Below, piece after piece: positions 31,881 to 40,650 of a stretch of DNA of 64,000 bases. Where the stretch lies: the NCBI RefSeq assembly GCF_000717595.1, contig NZ_JNZO01000005.1, positions 186,001 to 250,000 on the forward strand, written 5' to 3'. The translations under genes and the position numbers were made by a program. The notes under the pieces were generated by a model that worked only from the letters and a program-made list of their open reading frames with translations, searched no databases and was not told where the DNA came from. Each line of letters begins with the position of its first letter. The stretch's first letter is position 1. The stretch is from Streptomyces flavochromogenes. Lineage in GTDB: Bacteria; Actinomycetota; Actinomycetes; Streptomycetales; Streptomycetaceae.

Positions 31881-32351
31881 TCAGCGGTCCTTCGGGTCGA
31901 TCAGCCAGAGGCCGAGCACCACGAGGAACGACAGGCACAGGAAGCCCGCGCCCCACCAGGCGGTGCCGGTGTTCCCGGCCATCCACTCGTCGACGACGAT
32001 CGTCAGCCCCCAGAGCTGGCCGATGACCACCGTGAGCGCCAGGGTGAGGCGGGCCGTCAGCTTCGAGGAGCGCTCCGGCTCCTGCTCTGTACCGGCTCCC
32101 GGTCCCGGCCCGGTGTGGGTGATCCGCGGGTCGCCGTATCCGCTGGTGGGACGGATCTGCGGATACCGCTCGTGCACGGGACGGTTCAGACGCGGCTGCG
32201 CGCTGCCCGGGGTGTACGCCGGGGGCCGGGGGGCCTTTGGAGCGGCGGGTGCCGAGGGCGCCGGCGTCCCGGGGACGGCAGGGGCCGGGGCGACGGGGGG
32301 CCTCGCCGGTTCCGGGGCTTCCGGGTCGCGGGGGAAGGCGTCCTCGGTCAT
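31881..32351 (-). CDS. Small membrane protein, last gene of the Mo oxidoreductase operon
   Basis: A 156-residue protein: a long Pro/Ala-rich N-terminus (about 1-90) followed by two helices (LTLALTVVIGQLWGLTIVVDEW and a WWGAGFLCLSFLVVLGLWL stretch). ATG 32351 overlaps the TGA of the Rieske gene (ATGA), so it is coupled to the electron-transfer operon and may be an assembly or anchoring subunit. The family is not recognised. Confidence 0.7.
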   Translation of the reverse strand: MTEDAFPRDPEAPEPARPPVAPAPAVPGTPAPSAPAAPKAPRPPAYTPGSAQPRLNRPVHERYPQIRPTSGYGDPRITHTGPGPGAGTEQEPERSSKLTARLTLALTVVIGQLWGLTIVVDEWMAGNTGTAWWGAGFLCLSFLVVLGLWLIDPKDR

Positions 32352-33007
32352 GTGCGCTCACTCCTCTCCGGCGCCGTGCCCCGCGCGGACGCGCCGGGGC
32401 AGCCCAGCCGGTCGGCGAGCTCGGGGCGGTCGTCGCCGAGCTGACGGCAGAGGCCCTCGCGGGCGCTCTCGCCCGAGCGGGCCGTGCCGATCGCCCAGAC
32501 GCTGCCGTCGGCCTCCTCCACGAGCACCACCTTCGGCAGTCCCCGGGGCGGCGGGCCGGCCGTGACCTCTCCCGTACGGGCGTCGAAGATGCCCTCGTGG
32601 CAGGGGCAGTAAAGCTCGCCCTCGCTACCGCGTTCCTTGCGCCAGAGCACGGCACAGGCGAGGTGGGTGCAGACGGCGCTGTAGCCGGCGAGGGTGCCGT
32701 CCTCCAGGCGGACGGCGACCGCGCGGTCCTCGGAGCCCGGGTAGCGGAAGGCGAGGGACTCCCCGGGCGGAAGCACGTCCGCGATCTTCTTCACCTCGGG
32801 TGACCCGTCGCTGTCCCCGTGCCGGTGCAGGATGCCGGAGGCCACGGCGACACCGCCGACGGCGAGGCCGCCGGAGACGGTGGCGACGATCCGCAGGTAG
32901 TCGCGGCGGGTGGTGAGCGAGTCGGCGGCGATCCGGTCGTGGAGCGCTTCCTGGGCCGCGTCCGAGGGTGGGTCCGGTGCGGGCGGCTGAGGGTCGGTGA
33001 CGCTCAA
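32348..33007 (-). CDS. Rieske 2Fe-2S protein with Tat-like signal
   Basis: A 219-residue protein. The Rieske ligands are CTHLAC (Cys/His) and CPCHEGIFD (Cys/His), about 20 residues apart. Upstream is a twin-arginine motif TTRRDYLRI followed by a hydrophobic segment, as in Rieske proteins that are exported folded and stay membrane-anchored. TTG 33007 overlaps the upstream ferredoxin TGA (TTGA) and has GGAAGG nearby. It presumably passes electrons between the quinone pool or membrane subunit and the ferredoxin/Mo subunits of the same operon. Confidence 0.9.
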   Translation of the reverse strand: MSVTDPQPPAPDPPSDAAQEALHDRIAADSLTTRRDYLRIVATVSGGLAVGGVAVASGILHRHGDSDGSPEVKKIADVLPPGESLAFRYPGSEDRAVAVRLEDGTLAGYSAVCTHLACAVLWRKERGSEGELYCPCHEGIFDARTGEVTAGPPPRGLPKVVLVEEADGSVWAIGTARSGESAREGLCRQLGDDRPELADRLGCPGASARGTAPERSERT

Positions 33008-33603
33008 CGGACATCCCTTCCATTGATCTCGACGACGGGAAGCCCGCCGGGGACCGGCCACTGGACCTTGTCGGCGGGGACCACCATCGCCACGCCGGTG
33101 GAGACGGTCGTGGAGCCGAAGGTGAAGGAGTCGGCGACCTGGACGCCGGGGCGTTCGGCCTGGAGCTCTTCGAGGGTTCCGTAGAAGAGGGCGCCGGTGG
33201 GGCAGACGGTGGCGCACATCGGGGCGAGGCCGTAGGCGGTGCGGTCGTAGCAGAGGTTGCACTTCATCTGGAGCTTCGCCTGGAGGTCGATCTTGGGGAC
33301 GCCGAACGGGCATGCGTTGACGCAGTTGGCGCAGCCGATGCAGCGGGTGGTGTCGGCCTGCTGCACGACGCCGTCGGCGGTGACGAGGATCGCGTCGGCG
33401 GGGCAGACCTCGGCGCAGGGGGCGACGGGGTCCTCGCAGTGCATGCAGACGGTGGGGAGGGAGGCGACGGAGTGGCCCTCGTCGGGGTAGTCGAGGTGGA
33501 TCATCGACTTGCCCCGGTGGGAGTCGCATTCGCGGCAGGCGGAGACGCAGGCCTGGCAGCCGATGCAGCGGCCCGGGTCGATGAAGATCGTGCGGCCCAT
33601 CAT
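33004..33603 (-). CDS. Four-cluster 4Fe-4S ferredoxin subunit (FdhB/HybA type)
   Basis: A 199-residue electron-transfer subunit with sixteen cluster Cys in four groups: CIGCQACVSAC, CMHCEDPVAPCAEVC, CIGCANCVNAC, and CNLCYDRTAYGLAPMCATVC. This pattern is typical of beta subunits of membrane-associated molybdenum oxidoreductases (formate dehydrogenase, polysulfide/nitrate reductases). It is seven bases downstream of the Mo subunit gene and overlaps the Rieske start. Confidence 0.92.
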   Translation of the reverse strand: MMGRTIFIDPGRCIGCQACVSACRECDSHRGKSMIHLDYPDEGHSVASLPTVCMHCEDPVAPCAEVCPADAILVTADGVVQQADTTRCIGCANCVNACPFGVPKIDLQAKLQMKCNLCYDRTAYGLAPMCATVCPTGALFYGTLEELQAERPGVQVADSFTFGSTTVSTGVAMVVPADKVQWPVPGGLPVVEINGRDVR

Positions 33604-33610
33604 GTGCGGG

Positions 33611-35923
33611 TCAGCTCCTCTCCGCGGTGCCGCGGCCCTGGGGGGAGGTGGGGGGCAGCGGGTCGGTGCGGGAGACCTGGGTCTCCGGGTAGGCCTGGTG
33701 GCCCGGTGCGGTGGGTGGGGCGGGGACCTCGTCGATCCGCTCGGCGGCCTCGATGCGGGCGGCGCAGACCTTGTACTCCGGGATCTTGGAGCGGGGGTCG
33801 AGGGCGTCGATGGTGAGGGCGTTGGCCGCGGTGGGGACCGGCCAGTGGTACGGGACGAAGACGGTGTCGGGGCGGATGGCCTCGGTGACGAGGGCGGGGA
33901 AGACCTCGCTGCCGCGGCGGGTGACGACGCGGACGGGGTCGCCGTTGCGGAAGCCGAGGGAGGGGTGGACCTCGACCCAGGGACGCGGGGTCTGTTCGAC
34001 GAGGGCGCCCAGGCGGCGGGTCTGGTTGCCGGAGAGGAAGTGGGCGACGGTACGGCCGGTGGTCAGCGAGAGGGGGAACTCCTCGCTGTACGGGTCCATG
34101 GGCGGGTGCCATTCGACGACCTGCATATGGATCTTGCCGTCGGGGTGGTAGGTGCGGCCGTTCTCGAAGAGGCGCGGGGTGCCGGGGTGCTCGGTGCTCG
34201 GGCACGGCCAGGCGATGCCGCCGGTCTCCTCCAGGCGCTCGTAGGTGATGCCGTAGTAGTCGTTGACGGTTCCGGCGGAGGCGATGCGGAGTTCCTCGAA
34301 GACGGAGCGGGAGTCGGGGAACTCGAACTTGTCGCCGGCGCCGAGCCGGCGGGCGAGTTCGCAGATGACCCAGGTGTCGGTGCGGACTCCCGCCGGGGGT
34401 TCCTGGGCCTTGTTGTGCTTGACGACCCGGGCCTCGGCGTTGGCCATGACGCCCTCGTCCTCCGCCCACACGGTGACGGGGAAGACGACGTGCGCGTTGG
34501 CCGCGGTCTCGGAGAGGAAGGAGTCGAACTGGGCGTGGAACTCGAGCGTGTCGTAGCCGTCCTTGACGGTGGCGTAGTTGGGCAGCGAGACGAAGGGGTT
34601 GTTGCAGATGCCGACGAGTCCGCGGATCTCCTTGCGCTGCATCTGCCAGACCATCTCCATCATGGAGGTGCCGGCGGGCGGGAGTTCGGCCTCGTCGATG
34701 CCCCAGATCTCGCAGATCTGTCGGCGGTGCTCGGGGTTGGTGATGGAGCGGCCGCCGGGGAGGAGGTCGGACTTCTGGCCGTGCTCGCGGCCGCCCTGGC
34801 CGTTGCCCTGGCCGGTGATGGTGCCGTAGCCGGCGCCGGGCCTGCCGATGTGTCCGGCGGCGACGCACAGGTTGATGATGCTGAGGCAGTTCTCTACGCC
34901 CTGGGAGTGGTGCTCGACGCCGCGGGCGTGCCAGGCCATGGCCCGGTCCGCGCCCGCGAACATGCGGGCGACCTGGACGATCTGTGCCTCGGGGACGCCG
35001 CAGATCTCGGCCGACCGGGCGGGCGGGTACGCGGCGACGGTCGCCTTGACCTCCTCCCAGCCGGTGGCGTGGGCGGCGAGGTAGGCCTCGTCGGTCAGGC
35101 CCTCGGCGACGACGACATGGAGGACGGCGTTGAAGAAGGCGGAGTCGGTGCCCGGCTTGAGGGCGACGTGGAGGTCGGCGGTGCGGGCGATCGCGGTCTC
35201 GCGCGGGTCGACGACGATGAGGGTGGCGCCCCGGTCGCGGGCGCCCCACAGGTACTGGGTCATGACGGGGAAGCACTCGCCGACGTTGGACCCTGCGATG
35301 AGGAGGCAGTCGGTGAGGAGGATGTCGGAGAAGGGGTTGCCGGCCCGGTCGATGCCGAAGGCGAGCTTGTTCGCCCCTGCGGCGGAGACCATGCAGAGTC
35401 GACCGTTGTAGTCGACGTGCCGGGACTTGAGCGCGACCCGGGCGAACTTGCCGACGAGATAGGTCTTCTCGGAGTAGAGGCTGGCGCCGCCCAGGAGGCC
35501 GAACGCGTCGTTGCCGTACTCGCCCTGGATCCGGCGGATCTCGGCGACGGTGTGGTCCAGGGCCTCGTCCCAGCTGACCTCGCGGAACTCCTCGTCGCGA
35601 TGGCGGCGCATGAGGGGCGCGGTGAGGCGGTCGGGGTGGTTGACCTGCTGGTAGGCGTTGATGCCCTTGGGGCAGAGCCGCATCCGGTTGATGTCGTGGT
35701 TGCGGGGTTCGACGCCGAATACCTTGCCGCCGCGGTCGACGCGGAGGTACATGCCGCACTGCACGCCGCAGAAGCAGCAATGGGTGGGGACGAGCGTCTC
35801 GCCGTTCTGGTCGGCGTGCCAGCGGTCGGCGGGGATGCCGCCGGCGTCGCGGAAGTTGCGGGTGCCGGGTGGGGCGAGCGAGGGATCGAGCGGCAGCGCC
35901 CTGTTCGGGTCGGTCGCGGTCAC
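33611..35923 (-). CDS. Molybdopterin oxidoreductase, nitrate reductase/formate dehydrogenase type
   Basis: A 770-residue catalytic subunit of the DMSO-reductase superfamily. The N-terminal 4Fe-4S site is HCCFCGVQC...LCPKG. Cys177 in GRLCMVSAA is the expected Mo ligand, as in Nap/Nas nitrate reductases and Cys-type formate dehydrogenases. Further motifs are IGRPGAGYGTITGQGNGQGG and the C-terminal MGD-binding domain with TTGRTVAHFLSGNQTRR. GTG 35923 overlaps the stop of the membrane subunit (GTGA). The next operon upstream encodes pyruvate formate-lyase (formate source) and NarK, so both nitrate and formate are plausible substrates; the sequence alone does not settle it for me. Confidence 0.88.
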   Translation of the reverse strand: MTATDPNRALPLDPSLAPPGTRNFRDAGGIPADRWHADQNGETLVPTHCCFCGVQCGMYLRVDRGGKVFGVEPRNHDINRMRLCPKGINAYQQVNHPDRLTAPLMRRHRDEEFREVSWDEALDHTVAEIRRIQGEYGNDAFGLLGGASLYSEKTYLVGKFARVALKSRHVDYNGRLCMVSAAGANKLAFGIDRAGNPFSDILLTDCLLIAGSNVGECFPVMTQYLWGARDRGATLIVVDPRETAIARTADLHVALKPGTDSAFFNAVLHVVVAEGLTDEAYLAAHATGWEEVKATVAAYPPARSAEICGVPEAQIVQVARMFAGADRAMAWHARGVEHHSQGVENCLSIINLCVAAGHIGRPGAGYGTITGQGNGQGGREHGQKSDLLPGGRSITNPEHRRQICEIWGIDEAELPPAGTSMMEMVWQMQRKEIRGLVGICNNPFVSLPNYATVKDGYDTLEFHAQFDSFLSETAANAHVVFPVTVWAEDEGVMANAEARVVKHNKAQEPPAGVRTDTWVICELARRLGAGDKFEFPDSRSVFEELRIASAGTVNDYYGITYERLEETGGIAWPCPSTEHPGTPRLFENGRTYHPDGKIHMQVVEWHPPMDPYSEEFPLSLTTGRTVAHFLSGNQTRRLGALVEQTPRPWVEVHPSLGFRNGDPVRVVTRRGSEVFPALVTEAIRPDTVFVPYHWPVPTAANALTIDALDPRSKIPEYKVCAARIEAAERIDEVPAPPTAPGHQAYPETQVSRTDPLPPTSPQGRGTAERS

Positions 35924-37071
35924 TTGAAGCCCTTCTTCACGTGGTCGAGATAGGCGTTGCCGCGCAGGACGCGCTTGCAGCGGGGGCAGTACTCGGCCCA
36001 CTCGTCGAAGCCGAGGTCGAGGTCGCGCATGGTGCCCTTGAGGTTCTCCACGTACGGGGCGGTGTCGATCGGCTCCTGGCAGCGGCGGCAGGCGAGCACC
36101 TCCTCGTCCTTGCGGCGGGCGGTGTACTTGAAGAGCTGCATGCCGACGGCGGCGGGCCGCTGCACGATGTGGAAGAACTTCCCGAAGGGGATGTAGATGA
36201 GGGTGAAGACGACCGACACCATGTGGAGGATCGCGAGGAACTCGTAACCTCCGCCGTGCAGGAAGATCGACGAGAAGGTGAGCAGCAGCCCTGTCACCGA
36301 GATGACGATGAGGGCGAGCAGCGGCACCAGGTCGTAGGCGAAGCGCTGGCCGGTGATGGCGCCGCGGTCCTTCATCCTCCGCCAGAGGAAGTAGCCCGCG
36401 CCGGGGATGACCAGGACGGCGGCGATGTCGAGGCCGTGGAACATCAGCCAGCCGACGACGTTGAGGGCGTCGAAGCCGAGGACCTTGAAGCCCCAGATCC
36501 GCATCTCGTAGCCGGGGCCCGAGCCGGTGGAGGAGGTGAAGGTGAACCAGCCCCAGGTGAGGGGGAAGGTGATCGCGGCGGCCAGCAGACAGCCCCAGAA
36601 GATGAGTTGGTGGGCGGCCCAGCGGGCGTGCGAGCGGGCGCCGAGGAACTTCTGGAAGCCGAGGTAGGTGGCGATCATCTTCGGCAGCGCGGTGGGCGCC
36701 TGGCGGAAGTTCGCCACGGAGAAGAAGGAGCCCCAGCCCTTGTGGAAGAGGCGGCGGGCGCCGGGGGCGGAGATCCAGACGGTGTAGCGGTACGCGACAC
36801 CGAAGGCGAGGAAGACCGTGGCGACGGCGTAGGGCAGCAGGGCCGAGTCGAAGTCGCGGAGCAGACGGCTGCCGAAGACGATCGCGAGGATCAGCAGGAA
36901 GGAGACGACGGCGCCCGCGAGGGAGGCGCGGCGGCGCACGGCTGCCGGGGTCTGCGGAGGGAGGCCGGCGGCCGCCGGATCTCCCGGGGCGGGGCCGCCC
37001 GGGGCGGGGGCGCCCGGGGTGGGATCGCCCGGCGGAGGTGTCGGCTCGGCTGTCTGCGGTGGCTCGGTCAC
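35920..37071 (-). CDS. Membrane b-type cytochrome-like subunit with C-terminal zinc/iron ribbon
   Basis: A 383-residue membrane protein: Pro/Gly-rich cytoplasmic N-terminus (about 1-48), six or so helices containing several conserved His residues (AAHQLIFWG, MFHGLDIAA, ILHMVSVVF, FHIVQRP) suited to haem ligation as in NarI/DsrM-like subunits, then a soluble C-terminus with CRRCQEP...CPRCKRV, a rubredoxin- or zinc-ribbon-like site. It probably links the quinone pool to the Mo/Fe-S subunits. GTG 37071 is the furthest plausible start. First gene of the operon; overlaps the next gene by GTGA. Confidence 0.82.
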   Translation of the reverse strand: MTEPPQTAEPTPPPGDPTPGAPAPGGPAPGDPAAAGLPPQTPAAVRRRASLAGAVVSFLLILAIVFGSRLLRDFDSALLPYAVATVFLAFGVAYRYTVWISAPGARRLFHKGWGSFFSVANFRQAPTALPKMIATYLGFQKFLGARSHARWAAHQLIFWGCLLAAAITFPLTWGWFTFTSSTGSGPGYEMRIWGFKVLGFDALNVVGWLMFHGLDIAAVLVIPGAGYFLWRRMKDRGAITGQRFAYDLVPLLALIVISVTGLLLTFSSIFLHGGGYEFLAILHMVSVVFTLIYIPFGKFFHIVQRPAAVGMQLFKYTARRKDEEVLACRRCQEPIDTAPYVENLKGTMRDLDLGFDEWAEYCPRCKRVLRGNAYLDHVKKGFK

Positions 37072-37130
37072 GCGGCCACGGTAAGGCCGTACGGGGGTTT
37101 TTGCCCTGTTTTGCGGGGCTGGGGAGTGAG

Positions 37131-37161
37131 GGCGTCGCCCGGACGGGGTCCGGGCGACGCC
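37131..37161 (-). terminator. Terminator of the pflA transcript
   Basis: Perfect 14-bp stem (37131-37144 with 37148-37161) with a three-base loop. It separates pflBA from the Mo oxidoreductase operon, which therefore needs its own promoter in 37072-37130. Confidence 0.8.
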
Positions 37162-37164
37162 CCA

Positions 37165-37265
37165 GGCCGCCTCGGACTGCCTCCGACTTCCTCGGAGTGG
37201 CCGCGCCGGGCCGCCTCGGACTGCCTCTGACTTCCTCGGAGGGGCCGCGCCGGGCCGCCTCAGAC
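37165..37265. repeat. 44-bp tandem repeat, 2.3 copies
   Basis: Copies begin at 37165, 37209 and 37253; the first two differ at two positions. The third, partial copy overlaps the stop codon and last codons of pflA. It lies beside the pflA terminator. Confidence 0.85.
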
Positions 37266-38090
37266 CGCGTGCAGGCCGTGGGCGCGGAAGACCTCACGGA
37301 CCTCGGCGACCCGCTCGGGCGTCGGGGACGGCGTGTCGTGGAGGGTGAACGGCATGGCGAGTGCCTGCCACTTCCCTTCGCCGAGCTTGTGGAAGGGAAG
37401 GATGTCCACGCGGGAGACGTTGCCGAGACCCCCGGCGAAGGCGGCGACTCCCTCCACGTCGGCCGGGGCGTCGGTGAGGCCCGGGACGAGGACGAAGCGG
37501 ACGTGGACCTCCTGGCCGAGGTCGGCGAGACGCCGTGCGAAGTCGAGGGTCGGCGCGAGCGGCCGGCCGGTGACCTTCTTGTACGTGGCGGGGTCCCAGG
37601 CCTTGATGTCGAGCAGGACCAGGTCCGTGTCGCGCAGCAGGGCGTCGGGGGCGCGGACGCCCAGGAAGCCCGAGGTGTCGAGGGCCGTGTGCAGGCCGAG
37701 CTCGTGCTTCATCCGGTGCAGCAGCTCGCCGGTGAAGACGGGCTGGAGGAGCGGTTCGCCACCGGAGACGGTGGCGCCGCCCCCGGAGGCGGAGATGAAG
37801 CGGACGTACTTGCCCGCCTCCGCGATCACGGCGTCGGCGGAGGTGCGCGTGCCGTTGCGCATCTTCCAGGTGTCGGGGTTGTGGCAGTAGAGACAGGTGA
37901 GGGGGCAGCCCGAGAGGAAGGTGACGAAGCGGGTGCCGGGCCCGTCGACACCGGTGGACACGTCCCAGGAGTGGACCGAGCCCTCGGCGGGGCGCCGGGT
38001 CGCGGCGGCGGCCGGGGTGGCCGCCGGGGAGACCGGGGTGGCCGCCGTGGTCGTGGGCGGGGTCGCGGGCGCGATGGCGAGGCTTGTCAT
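37260..38090 (-). CDS. pflA: Pyruvate formate-lyase activating enzyme (radical SAM)
   Basis: A 276-residue radical-SAM activase. The 4Fe-4S motif CPLTCLYC (CX3CX2C) sits in FLSGCPLTCLYCHNPDTW, followed by SGGEPLLQ and LLDIKAWD, all standard for PflA. It installs the glycyl radical on PflB. The first 35 residues are an Ala/Thr/Pro-rich extension not usual in PflA. ATG 38090 has GGAGG seven bases upstream. It lies 122 bases downstream of pflB, the usual partner order. Confidence 0.94.
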   Translation of the reverse strand: MTSLAIAPATPPTTTAATPVSPAATPAAAATRRPAEGSVHSWDVSTGVDGPGTRFVTFLSGCPLTCLYCHNPDTWKMRNGTRTSADAVIAEAGKYVRFISASGGGATVSGGEPLLQPVFTGELLHRMKHELGLHTALDTSGFLGVRAPDALLRDTDLVLLDIKAWDPATYKKVTGRPLAPTLDFARRLADLGQEVHVRFVLVPGLTDAPADVEGVAAFAGGLGNVSRVDILPFHKLGEGKWQALAMPFTLHDTPSPTPERVAEVREVFRAHGLHAV

Positions 38091-38212
38091 GGCGGGGCCT
38101 CCTTCGGAGGGGCCTTCGGGCGGTGCGGAGAGAGGTGAGGACGAGGGGGTGAGGGGATGCGACCCGGGGCCGGGGGTGAGGGCCACCGGCACCGGGTGCG
38201 AGGAGGGGCTGC

Positions 38213-40522
38213 CTACAGCGAGCCGTGGAAGGTGCGGTTCAGGACGTCGAGCTGCTGCTCGCGGGTGAGCCTCACGAAGTTGACCGCGTATCCGGAGACC
38301 CGGATGGTCAGCTGCGGGTAGTTCTCCGGGTGCTCCATGGCGTCCGTGAGGGTGTCGCGGTTGAGGACGTTCACGTTCATGTGGAAGCCGTCGCCGGCCA
38401 TGTAGCCGTCGAGGACGCCGGCGAGGTTCTTGATCCGCTCCTCGGGGGTGCGGCCCAGGCCGTCGGGGGTGACCGTGTTGGTCAGCGAGATGCCGTCCTC
38501 GGCGTCCTCGTAGGGCAGCTTGGCGACCGACAGGGCCGAGGCGACGTAGCCGTGGGTGTCGCGGCCGTTCATCGGGTTGGCGCCAGGGGCGAAAGGTTCC
38601 CCGGCGCGGCGCCCGTCGGGGGTGTTGCCGGTCTTCTTGCCGTAGACGACGTTGGAGGTGATGGTCAGGACGGACTGGGTGTGTTCGGCGTTCCGGTAGG
38701 TGGGGTGCTTGCGCACCTTCCTCATGAACTCCTCGACCAGCCAGACCGCGATCTCGTCGGCCCGGTCGTCGTTGTTGCCGTAGGCCGGGTAGTCGCCCTC
38801 GACCGTGTAGTCGGTGGCGAGGCCGGACTCGTCGCGGTGCACGGTGACCCTGGCGTACTTGATGGCGGCCAGCGAGTCGACGGCCACCGAGAGGCCGGCG
38901 ATGCCGAAGGCCATGGTGCGGCGTACGTCGCGGTCGTGGAGCGCCATCTCGATGCGCTCGTAGGCGTACTTGTCGTGCATGAAGTGGATGACGTTCAGCG
39001 AGTGGACGTAGACCTTCGCGAGCCACTCCATCTGCTCGTCGAACCTGGCCATGACCTCGTCGTGGTCGAGGACGTCGGAAGTGATCACCCCGGTGTCGGG
39101 GCCGACCTGGGCGCCGGACTTCTCGTCGCGGCCGCCGTTGATCGCGTACAGGAGGGTCTTGGCGAGGTTCACGCGGGCGCCGAAGAACTGCATCTGCTTG
39201 CCGACGGGCATCGCGGAGACGCAGCAGGCGATGGCGGTGTCGTCGCCGGAGCGGGGACGCATCAGCTCGTCCGACTCGTACTGGACGGAGGAGGTGTCGA
39301 TGGAGACCTTGGCGCAGAACTCCTTGAAGCCCTGCGGGAGTCGCGGCGACCAGAGGACGGTCATGTTCGGCTCGGGGGCCGGGCCGAGGTTGTAGAGGGT
39401 CTGGAGGTAGCGGAAGGAGGTCCGGGTGACCAGCGGACGGCCGTCCTCGCCCATGCCGGCGATCGACTCGGTGACCCAGGTCGGGTCGCCGGAGAAGCCC
39501 TGGTCGTACTCCGGGGTGCGCAGGAAGCGGACGATGCGGAGCTTGATGATGAAGTCGTCGACGAGCTCCTGGGCCTGCTCCTCGGTGAGGACACCGGCGT
39601 CGATGTCCCGCTGGAGGTAGACGTCGAGGAAGGTGGAGGTGCGGCCGAGGGACATCGCGGCGCCGTTCTGCTCCTTCACGGCGGCGAGATAGGCGAAGTA
39701 CAGCCACTGGACGGCGTCGCGGCCGGTGACGGCGGGGCCGGAGATGTCGTGGCCGTAGGAGGCGGCCATCGCCTTGAGCTCGCCCAGGGCGCGGATCTGC
39801 TCGGCGAGTTCCTCGCGGAGCCGGATGGTCTCTTCGATCGAACGGTTCCCGGCGGGGAGCGAGTTGAGCTCCTCCTTCTCCTCCTTCTTCACCTCGACGA
39901 GGCGGTCGACGCCGTAGAGGGCGACGCGGCGGTAGTCCCCGATGATGCGGCCGCGGCCGTAGGCGTCGGGGAGTCCGGTGACGACGCCGGCCTTGCGGGC
40001 GGCGCGGATCTCGGGGGTGTACGCGTCGAAGACACCGGCGTTGTGGGTCTTGCGGTACTCGGTGAAGACCTTCTCGAGGTCCGGGGAGACGGGGTAGCCG
40101 TAGGTCGCCAGGGCGCCGGCGACCATGCGCCAGCCGCCGTACGGCATGATCGCGCGCTTGAGCGGGGCGTCGGTCTGGAGGCCGACGATCAGGTCCCTGT
40201 CGCGGTCGATGTATCCGGGGGCGTGGGCGGTGATGGTGGACGGCACGTCGTACGAGACGTCGTGGACGCCCTTGGCGCGCTCCTCGGGGAACCTGTCCGT
40301 GATGGCCTTCCACACGGCGGTGGTCCGTGCGGTGGGTCCGGCGAGGAAGGAGTCGTCACCCTCGTACGGCGTGTAGTTCTGCTGGATGAAGTCGCGGACG
40401 TCGACGGCGTCGCGCCACAGTCCGCCCTTGAATCCCTTCCAGGCCGGCTTGTTCACCGTTGCTTCAGCAGGGGTCGCAGTCACTGCCCGCACCGCCTTCT
40501 TCGATTCATTCGATCGCGTCAT
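38213..40522 (-). CDS. pflB: Formate C-acetyltransferase (pyruvate formate-lyase)
   Basis: A 769-residue glycyl-radical enzyme turning pyruvate and CoA into acetyl-CoA and formate. The catalytic Cys pair is at 433-434 in [11 protein letters not shown], and the glycyl radical at Gly744 in [12 protein letters not shown]. The length matches E. coli PflB plus a short N-terminal extension. ATG 40522 follows a purine-rich GGAGGGAGGAA. The radical form is destroyed by oxygen, so the gene is unexpected in an aerobic mycelial actinomycete and implies a microaerobic or hypoxic metabolic state. Confidence 0.95.
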   Translation of the reverse strand: MTRSNESKKAVRAVTATPAEATVNKPAWKGFKGGLWRDAVDVRDFIQQNYTPYEGDDSFLAGPTARTTAVWKAITDRFPEERAKGVHDVSYDVPSTITAHAPGYIDRDRDLIVGLQTDAPLKRAIMPYGGWRMVAGALATYGYPVSPDLEKVFTEYRKTHNAGVFDAYTPEIRAARKAGVVTGLPDAYGRGRIIGDYRRVALYGVDRLVEVKKEEKEELNSLPAGNRSIEETIRLREELAEQIRALGELKAMAASYGHDISGPAVTGRDAVQWLYFAYLAAVKEQNGAAMSLGRTSTFLDVYLQRDIDAGVLTEEQAQELVDDFIIKLRIVRFLRTPEYDQGFSGDPTWVTESIAGMGEDGRPLVTRTSFRYLQTLYNLGPAPEPNMTVLWSPRLPQGFKEFCAKVSIDTSSVQYESDELMRPRSGDDTAIACCVSAMPVGKQMQFFGARVNLAKTLLYAINGGRDEKSGAQVGPDTGVITSDVLDHDEVMARFDEQMEWLAKVYVHSLNVIHFMHDKYAYERIEMALHDRDVRRTMAFGIAGLSVAVDSLAAIKYARVTVHRDESGLATDYTVEGDYPAYGNNDDRADEIAVWLVEEFMRKVRKHPTYRNAEHTQSVLTITSNVVYGKKTGNTPDGRRAGEPFAPGANPMNGRDTHGYVASALSVAKLPYEDAEDGISLTNTVTPDGLGRTPEERIKNLAGVLDGYMAGDGFHMNVNVLNRDTLTDAMEHPENYPQLTIRVSGYAVNFVRLTREQQLDVLNRTFHGSL

Positions 40523-40546
40523 TTCCTCCCTCCATTGCACCCCCTT

Positions 40547-40556
40547 TGATCGATCA
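40547..40556. promoter_or_regulatory. Palindrome upstream of pflB
   Basis: TGATCGATCA within TTTGATCGATCATT, 25 bases upstream of the pflB start. One base short of TTGATCGATCAA, it distantly recalls FNR/CRP half-sites but without the correct spacing. It may simply be fortuitous. Confidence 0.25.
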
Positions 40557-40607
40557 TTCCGGTCGGCAAGGGTCACCTCCGGACGGCCTTAGGTCCCGTT
40601 CCGGGGA

Positions 40608-40642
40608 CGCAGAAAGACCCCGCGGCGCGGGGTCTTTCTGCG
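40608..40642 (-). terminator. Terminator of narK
   Basis: Perfect 14-bp stem (40608-40621 with 40629-40642), loop GCGGCGC, ending nine bases from the narK stop. It separates narK from pflB. Confidence 0.88.
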
Positions 40643-40650
40643 GGATTCCC

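Noticed and set aside
33611..37297. A 1228-codon frame suggesting a fusion of the membrane and Mo subunits
   Set aside because: The part upstream of 35923 is out of frame with the real membrane-subunit gene, which has its own clear helices and ends at 35920.
40547..40556. FNR-type anaerobic regulator site before pflB
   Set aside because: The palindrome lacks the TTGAT-N4-ATCAA spacing and sits very close to the start; kept only as a low-confidence palindrome.
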